Part shown: positions 26,483 to 35,110 of the stretch, in pieces
How positions within the stretch are numbered: the stretch's first letter is position 1
How the letters are laid out: every line of letters starts with the position of its first letter
Assembly (NCBI GenBank): GCA_051418055.1
Contig: JBPRGH010000044.1
Location: 5,662-69,661 of the forward strand
Direction of reading: 5' to 3'
Source: JBPRGH01 sp051418055
GTDB lineage: Bacteria > Bacteroidota > Bacteroidia > Cytophagales > Cyclobacteriaceae
DNA: 64,000 nucleotides
Notes under the pieces: model-generated
The model's database searches: none
Told to the model about the DNA's origin: nothing
What the model saw: the letters and a program-made list of their open reading frames with translations, nothing else
Position numbers and translations under genes: made by a program

Positions 26483-26956
26483 ATGAAATCGATGCAGAAT
26501 TATAGAAAAGCACTTTTGGGGATATCGCTTATCCTTTTAAGTTCAACCTTGATTTTTCAATGTACTCAGGGAGAAAGAGTAGAAAATGATGGTAATGAGA
26601 TCTCCGAACAGGAATATCAGCAGGAGAAGCAGGAAATGAAGCAAGATATTAATAATGAAATAGCTGAAATAGATCGCGATCTTGAGAGGTTAGGTGATAG
26701 ATTGGAGAATGCAGAAGGAGAGACTCGTCAAGAAATAGAAAATACACGTGAGGAACTGCGTGAAGAAAGAAGGCAGCTAAATAATGAGCTCCAAAAAATC
26801 GAAAATTCATCCCGTGAAAACTGGGAGGAGATAAAGGCAGAAACAAACCAAACTCTTGAGGAAATTGGAAAGGATCTGGAAAGGATTGGTAATGACATCG
26901 AAAGATTTTTTGAAAATGTAGAAGAGGAGCTCGAAACTGAAACTCAAACCAATTAA
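26483..26956 (+). CDS. Coiled-coil lipoprotein
   Basis: The 157-residue protein has a lipoprotein signal ending IFQC (Cys about 27). Nearly all of the rest is a charged heptad-like coiled coil (about 45-150: EIAEIDRDLERLGDRLEN, EIENTREELREERRQLNNEL, LEEIGKDLERIGNDIERFFEN). It may span part of the periplasm or brace the envelope. No named family is recognised. A terminator follows directly. Confidence 0.8.
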   Translation: MKSMQNYRKALLGISLILLSSTLIFQCTQGERVENDGNEISEQEYQQEKQEMKQDINNEIAEIDRDLERLGDRLENAEGETRQEIENTREELREERRQLNNELQKIENSSRENWEEIKAETNQTLEEIGKDLERIGNDIERFFENVEEELETETQTN

Positions 26957-26980
26957 TTAGTATCTCATATTGGTAGATGG

Positions 26981-27020
26981 AACCCCAGGTTGATTTTTTT
27001 GACCTGGGGTTTTTTATTTT
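26981..27020 (+). terminator. Rho-independent terminator after the coiled-coil lipoprotein gene
   Basis: AACCCCAGGT pairs with ACCTGGGGTT around an 11-base loop and is followed by a T-rich tract. Confidence 0.9.
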
Positions 27021-27146
27021 TTTATTACAGCATAAAACCAATAAAGTGCTGATATATAATATATTATGTAGGAATATATGTTTTGTAAAATAACTATCTA
27101 CACTTTATAGCGGTTAAGAAAAGGAGTTAATTAAAAATTTCAATTT

Positions 27147-27974
27147 ATGGATACCAATCAAGAGGTTTCAGATGCATCGGAAAAAATGGTTCGCCTGGGA
27201 CTTGCTTCAAAAGGAGTTGTTTATAGTTTAATAGGTGTGCTTGCATTCTTAACGGCCATTGGAGGAGCCGGAGGTCAGACTACCGGAAAACAGGGTGCTT
27301 TAAAATGGTTGTTACAAGAGTCTTACGGTGCTTATTTAGTGGCTCTTATTGCTTTAGGACTATTTTTCTATGCCATATGGAGATTAGTACAGGCCTGGAG
27401 GAGTAATGCAGAAGATGCGAAGGGTATAGCCAAGCGGATTGGGAGAGCAGGTAGTGGTATCCTATATGGGGCATTTGCTGTTTTTGCAGCAAAATTGGCC
27501 ATTGATTCTTTCTCAGGAGGAGGAGGTTCAACAAATGGAGGTGGAGGTTCAAAACAGACACAGATAATACAGGAGTTGCTTCAACAATCATGGGGACAAT
27601 ATGTATTAATAGGGATAGGGATAATTATAATAGGAAGAAGCCTTTATTTGGGATATCAGGCAATTTCCGGAAAATATAAAAAGAAGGTAGAGAGCTATAA
27701 GATAGATGACAAATATAAGAGCTATCTGATTAAATCAGGAATGGCTGGTTATATCGCGCGGGGGATCGTCTTTTCTGTAATTGGTTATTTTATTATAAAA
27801 GCAGGTATTCAACATGATGCCAGCCAGGCTACACAAGGTACAGGTGCAGCTATGGATTTCATTCAGGGAACAGGAGGTATTATTTTAATGCTTGCTGTTG
27901 CAGTAGGATTGATCTGTTATGGCATATTTATGTTTATGCAGGCCAGGTACAGAGATATTGAGTCAATTTTCTAA
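27147..27974 (+). CDS. DUF1206 membrane protein
   Basis: The 275-residue protein contains three copies of the two-helix DUF1206 repeat, starting near residues 14 (MVRLGLASKGVVYSLIG), 97 (RIGRAGSGILYGAFAVFAAKLA) and 198 (SGMAGYIARGIVFSVIG). Six membrane helices result. A glycine-rich linker (GGGGSTNGGGGSKQ, about 124-137) separates repeats within the second unit. Function unknown. The topoisomerase gene starts three bases after its stop, so the two share a transcript. Confidence 0.9.
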   Translation: MDTNQEVSDASEKMVRLGLASKGVVYSLIGVLAFLTAIGGAGGQTTGKQGALKWLLQESYGAYLVALIALGLFFYAIWRLVQAWRSNAEDAKGIAKRIGRAGSGILYGAFAVFAAKLAIDSFSGGGGSTNGGGGSKQTQIIQELLQQSWGQYVLIGIGIIIIGRSLYLGYQAISGKYKKKVESYKIDDKYKSYLIKSGMAGYIARGIVFSVIGYFIIKAGIQHDASQATQGTGAAMDFIQGTGGIILMLAVAVGLICYGIFMFMQARYRDIESIF

Positions 27975-27977
27975 CAG

Positions 27978-28985
27978 ATGATTCCGAAGGGATTAAGATA
28001 TGTGTCGGGGGAAGAGAAGGGGATCCTTAGGAAAAAAAAGGGAAGAGGATTTATTTATCTTGATTGTGATGATTGTAAAGTGGAAGATCATAAGATTTTA
28101 AACCGTATAGATGAATTAGTAATTCCTCCAAATTGGGAAAGAGTCTGGATATGTGAAGACCCCACAGGTCATCTTCAGGCAACAGGATATGATGAAAAAG
28201 GCAGGAAACAATACCTGTACCATGAGGATTTTATAGAGTACCGGCAGAAAGAAAAATATGATAAGATATATGAGTTTGGAAGGCTTCTGCCAACTATACG
28301 TGGAAAAGTACAGCGGGACATGAAGAAAGAAGGGTGGCCAAAAGAAAAAGTGATAGCGCTTATCATAAAAATTATGGATGAGTTTCATTTTCGTATTGGC
28401 AGTGATCACTATAGAAATGAGAATGAAACCTATGGTATTACAACTTTAAGAAGAAAACACCTGACGAAAAAAAAAGGAAAAATAGAATTTGAATATAAAG
28501 GAAAAAGTGGCCGATACCGAAAAATCAGTATTACTAATCCAAAAGTAAAAAAATTAATCCGTGAAACTTCAGAGCTTCCCGGCTATGAGATATTCCGCTA
28601 TATTGATGAGGAGGGAAAAAGCCGGAGAATACAGTCACAGGATGTAAATGAATATATTCAGGAAATTGCTAATGAAGATTTTACCGCAAAGCATTTTAGA
28701 ACCTGGGGAGGAACGGTAGCTGCTGTAGAGGAAAAGGAAGAAGCGAAAAAAGAAATAAAGGAAAATCCGAGAAAAAAGCTTGAGACTGCTGTAGTAAGGC
28801 GTGTCGCAGAGCGGTTGGGAAATACTGTCTCCACCTGTCGCGAATATTATATCCACCCGGATGTACTGGAAACAGTGGTAGAAGATAAAGAGGTTACTGT
28901 ACGTGATGATGAATATGCTGATATAAAATATTCCCACCTGTTGAAACAAACAGAGAAGAAAGTTTTAAAAATGATAGAAACTTGA
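27978..28985 (+). CDS. DNA topoisomerase IB (poxvirus type)
   Basis: The 335-residue enzyme relaxes supercoils through a 3'-phosphotyrosine. It has the N-terminal DNA-binding part (LVIPPNWERVWICEDPTGHLQATGYDEKGRKQYLYH split at 48-82), the catalytic domain with RIGSDHYRNENETYGITTLRRKH (139-161), HFRTWGGT (239-246) and the active-site STCREYYIHP (285-294), where Tyr290 or Tyr291 attacks DNA. The size matches small bacterial TopIB. Its stop overlaps the TTG start of the next gene by 3 bases. Confidence 0.92.
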   Translation: MIPKGLRYVSGEEKGILRKKKGRGFIYLDCDDCKVEDHKILNRIDELVIPPNWERVWICEDPTGHLQATGYDEKGRKQYLYHEDFIEYRQKEKYDKIYEFGRLLPTIRGKVQRDMKKEGWPKEKVIALIIKIMDEFHFRIGSDHYRNENETYGITTLRRKHLTKKKGKIEFEYKGKSGRYRKISITNPKVKKLIRETSELPGYEIFRYIDEEGKSRRIQSQDVNEYIQEIANEDFTAKHFRTWGGTVAAVEEKEEAKKEIKENPRKKLETAVVRRVAERLGNTVSTCREYYIHPDVLETVVEDKEVTVRDDEYADIKYSHLLKQTEKKVLKMIET

Positions 28986-30316
28986 AAAAGTTAAAACATT
29001 TTATAAATAGAAGTTATCGTACAATAATCAGTAGTATAGCTTTTTATCCATCCTTAATGGTATTCCTTACCATTGCTTTCGCAATTTTCATGCTTTACTT
29101 TGAATATTCTTCAACCAGTGAGGAAATGAAGGAATTTTTAGAAGTGGCATTGGTAACTAATGCTGAAAATGCCCGGATGATATTAGGGACTATTGTTGGG
29201 GGTATTATTTCACTCACGGTTTTTAGCTTTTCAATGGTAATGGTTGTTCTGAACCGTGCCTCCGCTACCTTATCCCCCAGAGTAATACCAGGAATAATAT
29301 CCCGTAAATTCCATCAGATAGTATTAGGCTTTTACTTATCTACTATCATCTATTCCCTGATGCTTATGATAAATATAAATGCTGTTGAAAAGGGAATGGA
29401 AGTTCCTGCTTTAGGGATACTTTTCGGAATGGTTGTAGCTATCGCAAGTTTAGGGCTTTTTGTATATTTTATTGATTCTATTTCCAAATCTATCCAGGTA
29501 GATAATATCCTTTACGATATTTTTAAGAAAACCAGGAACCAATTAAATGATTTTTATACCAGTACAAAAGACCTGGTGGATAAAGAAATTTCCGTAGCGG
29601 AATGGTACCCATTGAAATCACCCGGTGCAGGATATTTTAATGATATTGAAACTACTGGATTATTAAACTTCTTAAAAGAAAAAGATTTAAAACTTAAACT
29701 TAATTTTACAAAAGGCTTCTTTATACCTAAAGGATATCCTTTTGTTTCTGTCAACAAGGATATTTCAAAAGAAAGAGAAGTAGTTAAAGAACTTTTTGAT
29801 TTTATTGAACTTGAAACAGAAGAGCATCTAAGGGATCATTTTAATTTTGGCTTTAAACAGATAACTGAAATAGCTGTAAAAGCCCTAAGCCCTGGTATAA
29901 ATGATCCGGGCACTGCACATAAAGCACTGGATCTGCTTACCATTCTTTTTAGAACAAGAATAGAATTGCCAGATTGCAATGTTAAAAGAGATAATAATTA
30001 TGATGTGCGGATTATCCGGAAAGAGTGGCCGGTAGATCATATGCTTTTTCAAAATATTGGGGCAATACGTGAATATGGAAAAAAAGACATTTCCGTAATG
30101 ATCAACCTGTTGAATTTTGTAAAGAATTTAATGTATGCAGATAAGAAGAATGAGTATTCAAAAGTGTTAATTGAACAAGCTGACAGTATAATACAGGATG
30201 TAGAAAATAATAACAGGAATTTTATGGACCGTAAGGTTTTTAATGTGACTTTAGAGAAGCTTAATAAAGTATCGGAAAAGAAATTTAGGCCCCTTGAAAT
30301 TAACAGTAAACCTTGA
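28982..30316 (+). CDS. DUF2254 membrane protein
   Basis: The 444-residue protein has four membrane helices in the N-terminal half (about 18-38, 65-90, 108-130, 140-165) and a soluble C-terminal half with the conserved FGFKQITEIAVKALSPGINDPGTAHKALDLL stretch (residues about 286-316, split family core QITEIAVKALSPGINDPGTA). Function unknown. The start is TTG at 28982, overlapping the topoisomerase stop, which implies coupling. Confidence 0.85.
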   Translation: MKKLKHFINRSYRTIISSIAFYPSLMVFLTIAFAIFMLYFEYSSTSEEMKEFLEVALVTNAENARMILGTIVGGIISLTVFSFSMVMVVLNRASATLSPRVIPGIISRKFHQIVLGFYLSTIIYSLMLMININAVEKGMEVPALGILFGMVVAIASLGLFVYFIDSISKSIQVDNILYDIFKKTRNQLNDFYTSTKDLVDKEISVAEWYPLKSPGAGYFNDIETTGLLNFLKEKDLKLKLNFTKGFFIPKGYPFVSVNKDISKEREVVKELFDFIELETEEHLRDHFNFGFKQITEIAVKALSPGINDPGTAHKALDLLTILFRTRIELPDCNVKRDNNYDVRIIRKEWPVDHMLFQNIGAIREYGKKDISVMINLLNFVKNLMYADKKNEYSKVLIEQADSIIQDVENNNRNFMDRKVFNVTLEKLNKVSEKKFRPLEINSKP

Positions 30317-30345
30317 TTTTCACTAATCGATACCTCCTATTTTTG
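30313..30345 (+). promoter_or_regulatory. Bacteroidota promoter of the PaaN-like gene
   Basis: TTG at 30313-30315, a 22-base spacer and TATTTTTG at 30338-30345 fit the TTG/TAnnTTTG consensus. Transcription would start about 35 bases before the ATG at 30387. Confidence 0.5.
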
Positions 30346-30386
30346 TATATTCGCTAACCAGAAATAAAAATTGAAAATATATCATT

Positions 30387-32048
30387 ATGAGCATTTTTGA
30401 AAAACATAAAAATAAACTTGATGAGGCTGTAAAAGCACTTCATGATCGTAAATTTTATGCTGCTTATCCAGAGTTCCCGGGTGCTTATCCGGAAACAGCA
30501 GATAAGGAAGGAAGAGAAAAATATTCTTCCTCTGTAGGGAAAAAATTTGAGGAGCTAAAACAAAAGGATCCTGAAAACTGGATTGGAGTAGAGGAGTCTC
30601 CGTATACACAGGAGCCATTGAATATAAAATACCCTACATTTTCTGTAGATACATTAGTTGACAGGGCCGAAAAAGCATTTCATAAATGGAGAAAAGTTTC
30701 TCCAAATGATCGTGCTGCACTGTTGGTCGAGTCTCTGGAGAGAGTAAAGGAAAGGTTTTTTGAAATTGCTTATGCGACAATGCATACTACCGGACAGGGT
30801 TATATGATGGCTTTTCAGGCATCAGGACCTCATGCTGCCGATCGTGCCATGGAAGCTATTGCATCCGGTTATGAGGAGCTTAATCGTTTTCCGAGGCAGG
30901 CTACATGGGATAAGCCAATGGGTAAATTTAACCTTAAAATAGAAAAGGAGTGGAGGGCTGTACCTAAAGGTATTGGTATGGTAGTAGGCTGCTCTACTTT
31001 CCCTACATGGAATTCTGTTCCAGGCGTGTATGCGAGCCTTGTTACCGGAAATTCAGTGATTGTAAAACCTCATCCAGGAGCTATTTTACCAATGGCTATC
31101 TTTGTCGCTGAGATACAGAAGGTGCTGGAGGAGAATGGACACCCTGCCGATGCCTGTCAGCTTGCAGTTGATACTTATGACAAGATGATCACCAAAGGCC
31201 TTGCTGAGCATGAGAAAGTGAAAATTATAGATTATACGGGTAACTCATCATTTGGTAGCTACCTTGAAGGGCTCGAAGGTAAAGCTGTCTTTACAGAAAA
31301 AACCGGTGTGAATTCGGTGATACTCGATTCGGTAAAGGATATAGATAAAGTAGCAGCAAACCTTGCATTTTCCGTTAGCCTTTACTCAGGTCAAATGTGT
31401 ACTGCACCACAAAATTTTTATGTACCTGCAGGTGGTATTAAGACCCCGGAAGGTACAGTTACCTTTGATGAATTTGCTCAAAAATTCTCAGAGCAATTAA
31501 GTGGCCTGGCCAACAATCCAAAAGCTGGCCCTTTTGTTTTAGGGGCCATTCAAAATAAAGCTACCTGTGAGCGCGTGGAGCAGGCAAAGGAAATTGCTGA
31601 TAAGGTATGGCTGGATTCATCAACCATTGAAAACCCGATGTTTAAAAATGCCAGGACAACAACGGCTCTGGTAATGGAAGTTGATGCCTCGGATAAGAAG
31701 AAATTTAGTACGGAGTTATTCGGTCCTATAGCGCTGCTTATTAAAACAAAAGATACTGATCATTCTATTGCTCTTGCACGTGAAATGGCAGAGAAACACG
31801 GAGCAATTTCGTGTGGTGCTTATAGTATAGACAAGAAAGTTAAAGAAAAAATTGCTGATGAGATGGCACTCGCTGCTACTCCTGTATCCTTTAACCTTGT
31901 TGGACATATTTATATGAATCAGAATGCCGGCTTCTCTGACTTTCATGTTACAGGCGGTAATCCTGCTGGAAATGCGTCATTTACCAATCCTGAATATGTC
32001 ATTAAACGCTTTACCTGGGTAGGGCACAGAGAGCCTGCTGAGGCATAA
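30387..32048 (+). CDS. paaN: PaaN2-type aldehyde dehydrogenase (phenylacetic acid degradation protein)
   Basis: The 553-residue protein is an aldehyde dehydrogenase superfamily member of the PaaN type. The Rossmann part includes GMVVGCSTFPTWNSVPGVYASLVTGNSVIVKPHPGAILP (family core about 212-250, written here in parts: TFPTWNSVPGVYASLVTG, SVIVKPHPGA) and the nucleophile site SLYSGQMCTAPQNFYV with its Cys. The family converts the aldehyde formed when the oxepin ring opens in phenylacetate breakdown, or a similar CoA-linked aldehyde. No other paa gene adjoins it; the PaaE-like gene is 15 kb away. It forms a single-gene unit with its own promoter and terminator. Confidence 0.82.
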   Translation: MSIFEKHKNKLDEAVKALHDRKFYAAYPEFPGAYPETADKEGREKYSSSVGKKFEELKQKDPENWIGVEESPYTQEPLNIKYPTFSVDTLVDRAEKAFHKWRKVSPNDRAALLVESLERVKERFFEIAYATMHTTGQGYMMAFQASGPHAADRAMEAIASGYEELNRFPRQATWDKPMGKFNLKIEKEWRAVPKGIGMVVGCSTFPTWNSVPGVYASLVTGNSVIVKPHPGAILPMAIFVAEIQKVLEENGHPADACQLAVDTYDKMITKGLAEHEKVKIIDYTGNSSFGSYLEGLEGKAVFTEKTGVNSVILDSVKDIDKVAANLAFSVSLYSGQMCTAPQNFYVPAGGIKTPEGTVTFDEFAQKFSEQLSGLANNPKAGPFVLGAIQNKATCERVEQAKEIADKVWLDSSTIENPMFKNARTTTALVMEVDASDKKKFSTELFGPIALLIKTKDTDHSIALAREMAEKHGAISCGAYSIDKKVKEKIADEMALAATPVSFNLVGHIYMNQNAGFSDFHVTGGNPAGNASFTNPEYVIKRFTWVGHREPAEA

Positions 32049-32079
32049 AAAGAAGCTCGTGATAAGTAAGTAATGGAGA

Positions 32080-32112
32080 GGGTGATCCTTATTTAGAGGA
32101 TTGCCCTTTTTT
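32080..32112 (+). terminator. Rho-independent terminator after the PaaN-like gene
   Basis: GGGTGATCC pairs with GGATTGCCC (two G-U pairs) around a nine-base loop and is followed by six T. Confidence 0.85.
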
Positions 32113-32165
32113 AATTTGAAACAATTATTGTTCATGACGTTTAGTAGTTATATTGATACAAGCAG

Positions 32166-32981
32166 ATGGAAAAAAACCCCCTTCAGGAAGAATTAGCAGA
32201 GAAAATTGAGGAGCTGGATGCTCAGAAAGAAGAGCTTACGGCTGCCATTGAAAAACTGGTAGAGAAAAACAATGAGCTGACCCGGGTAAATAATGAACTT
32301 GAAAAAAGGAATGCAGAAATGGACCAGCTGGTTTACCGGACATATCATGACTTAAAATCACCTATTGCATCCATGAATGGCTTAATAGAACTGCTGGATA
32401 TGGAAAACAGGGTAGAAAAGCTATATCTTGAGAAAATGGTACTAAGTACGCAAAATATGGATAAGATATTAAAGTCGCTTACTGTTTTTGTACGAAATAT
32501 CAGGGAAAAAATTATTCCGATAGCATTTGATGCTGAAATATTGCTAAGTAAAATACTTTCTGAGACATCAGAAGCTTATGATATAAGTAAAATTAAAATT
32601 GAACAGGAGATCAATAAAAAGATGATATCGACGGATGCCTTTCGTTTTGAACTTATTCTTTATCATTTGATTTCCAATGCAATAAACTTTCAGGATCCAT
32701 CATCCAAACAAAAAAGGATAGCGATTTTTATTAACGGTGATGATCGAATGAACATATTAAAGATCACAGATAATGGAATAGGGATGCCGGGGGATATCCT
32801 CAGTGAAACAGGCAACTTTTTTTACAGAGGCTCGCAGATATCCAAAGGCCTGGGGATCGGACTATATATTGTTAAATCTGCAGTTGAAAAAATAAAAGGA
32901 AAAATAAAAATAGAATCTGAAGAAGGAAAAGGAACCACTGTAAAGGTATGGATACCTGATTTACCAGTGGCTCAATTATAA
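32166..32981 (+). CDS. Soluble sensor histidine kinase
   Basis: The 271-residue protein has no membrane helix. An N-terminal coiled coil (about 5-55) leads to a HisKA domain with YRTYHDLKSPIASMNGLIEL (phospho-acceptor His61) and a HATPase domain with the N box HLISNAINFQ, DNGIGMPGD, SKGLGIGLYIVKSAV and EGKGTTVKVWIP. It lacks any sensor domain and any adjacent receiver, so its partner and signal are unknown. Confidence 0.88.
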   Translation: MEKNPLQEELAEKIEELDAQKEELTAAIEKLVEKNNELTRVNNELEKRNAEMDQLVYRTYHDLKSPIASMNGLIELLDMENRVEKLYLEKMVLSTQNMDKILKSLTVFVRNIREKIIPIAFDAEILLSKILSETSEAYDISKIKIEQEINKKMISTDAFRFELILYHLISNAINFQDPSSKQKRIAIFINGDDRMNILKITDNGIGMPGDILSETGNFFYRGSQISKGLGIGLYIVKSAVEKIKGKIKIESEEGKGTTVKVWIPDLPVAQL

Positions 32982-32987
32982 CCTCTC

Positions 32988-33410
32988 TTAATGTTCGATG
33001 GCTTCATCTAAATCCTTCATATACTTAATATCCATTTGATGGAACTTACCACCCGGATATTTTTTACTGATATCTTCTCTGCCAATCTTTACACTATATT
33101 GAAAAGTAATATCCTCAGGTAATATTTTTCTGTGTGCTTTTAATCCCAGGTCATACATTTTTTCTTTCCAGACACTAAAATACCATTCCATTGATGGCTG
33201 GTGGAAAACAGTCATATTTCTCTTATCAAAAATAAGCTTATCAATATTCTTTTCTTCCACCAGCTCTTCGAGTGTCTTAAAGATCTCTTTGAATTTATTA
33301 ATGGGGATATAATCTTTTTTTACTATAACTGCGGCGGTATTACTTCCTTTTACCATTAATATATCCGCATGCCTAAAGGATTTATAGGTTATTAAAGGAT
33401 ACTTTGTCAA
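32988..33410 (-). CDS. Conserved hypothetical protein, STAS-like
   Basis: The 140-residue protein has alternating strands and helices (INKFKEIFKTLEELVEEKNIDKLIFDKRN in parts, TVFHQPSMEWYFSVWKEKMYDLGLKAHRKI) that recall the SpoIIAA/STAS-like proteins common in Bacteroidota, but I cannot name a family with confidence. It lies between a histidine kinase (converging) and the GNAT-nitrilase gene (same strand, 32 bases upstream). Confidence 0.7.
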   Translation of the reverse strand: MTKYPLITYKSFRHADILMVKGSNTAAVIVKKDYIPINKFKEIFKTLEELVEEKNIDKLIFDKRNMTVFHQPSMEWYFSVWKEKMYDLGLKAHRKILPEDITFQYSVKIGREDISKKYPGGKFHQMDIKYMKDLDEAIEH

Positions 33411-33442
33411 CTGTAAATTAATCTATAGTTTAAAAAATTATT

Positions 33443-35065
33443 TTATCCCTGGTTTGTTGGCAGGTTTTCAGCTTTCTCAGGTTCTTTCTGAGATACCTCC
33501 GTAGCTGCACCCTCAGGAGCAAACTTCTTTTTCTTTTTAGCCGGATCTTTGATCTTAAGAGAATAAAGATCTAACCTTCTGTCTTTTAAATTTCTGACAC
33601 TTCCATAGTTATGAAGCTCCTTGAGTGAATTAACATCCACATCTACTATCAGGGTCATTTCAGTATTAGGAGTTGTTTCTGCTTTTATTCCATTATTTGG
33701 AAATGAAAAATCTGAAGGCGTGAATACCGCCGATTGGGCATACTGAATATCCATGTTACTTACCCTTGGCAGGTTTCCAACGCTACCTGCAATGACAACA
33801 TAACATTCATTCTCAATGGCTCTTGCCATAGCACAATTTCTTACTCTGGTATATCCATTTTGTGTATCAGTGAGGAAAGGGACAAAAAGTATATCCATGC
33901 CATCGTCCGCCAACAATCTTGGCAGCTCCGGAAATTCCACGTCATAACAGATAAGAATACCTACTTTACCGCAATCAGTGTCAAAAGCACGGATCTCATC
34001 ACCGCCCTTCATACCCCAGTGGGCCCTTTCATTCGGTGTAATATGTATCTTTTTATATTCCTCATATGAACCATCTCTCCGGCACAAATAACCCACATTA
34101 TAGAGTTTGTTATCATGAAGATAAGGCATGCTCCCTGTAATTATATTTACATTGTAGCTGATTGCATATTCCATGAATTTTTCCCGAAGCGGTTCAGTGA
34201 AATCCGCCAGCTTTCTGATAGCTTCTGCTTCTGTCAGGTGGTTGTAATCTGCCATTAAGGGGGCATTAAATAACTCCGGAAAGAGAATAAAATCACTTTT
34301 ATATCCTGAAACCGTATCCACAAAAAATTCTATCTGATCACAGATCTCCTCGAGGTTCCGGAAATTTCTCATTTGCCACTGCACTAGCCCCAGCCTGACT
34401 ACAGATTTAGGCAGATTGATATACTGCTGCTCTTCAGAATAGTAAATATTATTCCATTCCAGTAATGTAGCATAGCCCGAAGATTCCTCGTCACCTGGAA
34501 GATAATTTTTAAGGATCTTTTTTACGTGAAAATCATTGGCTATCTGAAAGCTTAATACAGGATCGTGTATTTCTTTATTCTTTACCTTTTCTATGTAGGC
34601 ACGTGGGGTTAATTCGTCAGAATATTCATTGTAATTTGGGATCCTTCCTCCGGCAATAATGGATTTTAAATTAAACTGCTCACACAGCTCTTTACGTGCA
34701 TCATATAAACGCCTTCCCAGACGTAAGCCCCGGTAATTGGGATCAATGAATACATCAATACCATAAAGTACATCACCTTTTGGATTATGGGTATTAAAGG
34801 AGTATTCACCTGTAATTTGCTGATAGGTATGGTTGTCACCAAACTTTTTATAATCTACAATAATGGATAAAGCACTTCCTACCACTTTATCGTCTACTAC
34901 TATACAAAGCTGCCCTTCGGGGAATTTTTCCAGAAGGGACCGTATATGTTTTTCTTTCCAGTAAGAGTCTGACCAGTTTTTATAGGCTTCAATCATAGAA
35001 TTTTTCAATTCCAGATAATCGCCCATTTCAAGATTACGTAATTCTATTTTTTGTATTTCTTTCAT
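33443..35065 (-). CDS. Bifunctional GNAT acetyltransferase / carbon-nitrogen hydrolase
   Basis: The 540-residue fusion has an N-terminal GNAT domain (about 1-200, FIDPNYRGLRLGRRLYDARKEL as the acetyl-CoA loop) and a C-terminal nitrilase-superfamily domain (about 215-500). The nitrilase triad is visible as the Glu in FPELFNAPL, the Lys in YKKIHITPNE and the Cys in VGILICYDVEFPELPRLL. The pair is a known fusion in Bacteroidota whose substrate is not settled; an amide hydrolysed after or before acyl transfer is likely. A Lys-rich tail (DPAKKKKKFAPEG) ends the protein. Confidence 0.9.
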   Translation of the reverse strand: MKEIQKIELRNLEMGDYLELKNSMIEAYKNWSDSYWKEKHIRSLLEKFPEGQLCIVVDDKVVGSALSIIVDYKKFGDNHTYQQITGEYSFNTHNPKGDVLYGIDVFIDPNYRGLRLGRRLYDARKELCEQFNLKSIIAGGRIPNYNEYSDELTPRAYIEKVKNKEIHDPVLSFQIANDFHVKKILKNYLPGDEESSGYATLLEWNNIYYSEEQQYINLPKSVVRLGLVQWQMRNFRNLEEICDQIEFFVDTVSGYKSDFILFPELFNAPLMADYNHLTEAEAIRKLADFTEPLREKFMEYAISYNVNIITGSMPYLHDNKLYNVGYLCRRDGSYEEYKKIHITPNERAHWGMKGGDEIRAFDTDCGKVGILICYDVEFPELPRLLADDGMDILFVPFLTDTQNGYTRVRNCAMARAIENECYVVIAGSVGNLPRVSNMDIQYAQSAVFTPSDFSFPNNGIKAETTPNTEMTLIVDVDVNSLKELHNYGSVRNLKDRRLDLYSLKIKDPAKKKKKFAPEGAATEVSQKEPEKAENLPTNQG

Positions 35066-35110
35066 TTTTAAATGTTCTGCAGGTATATTAAGGATAAGGA
35101 TTAGAAAATC

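Noticed and set aside
30387..32048. Phenylacetate degradation operon
   Set aside because: The PaaN-like and PaaE-like genes are 15 kb apart and no other paa gene is present.
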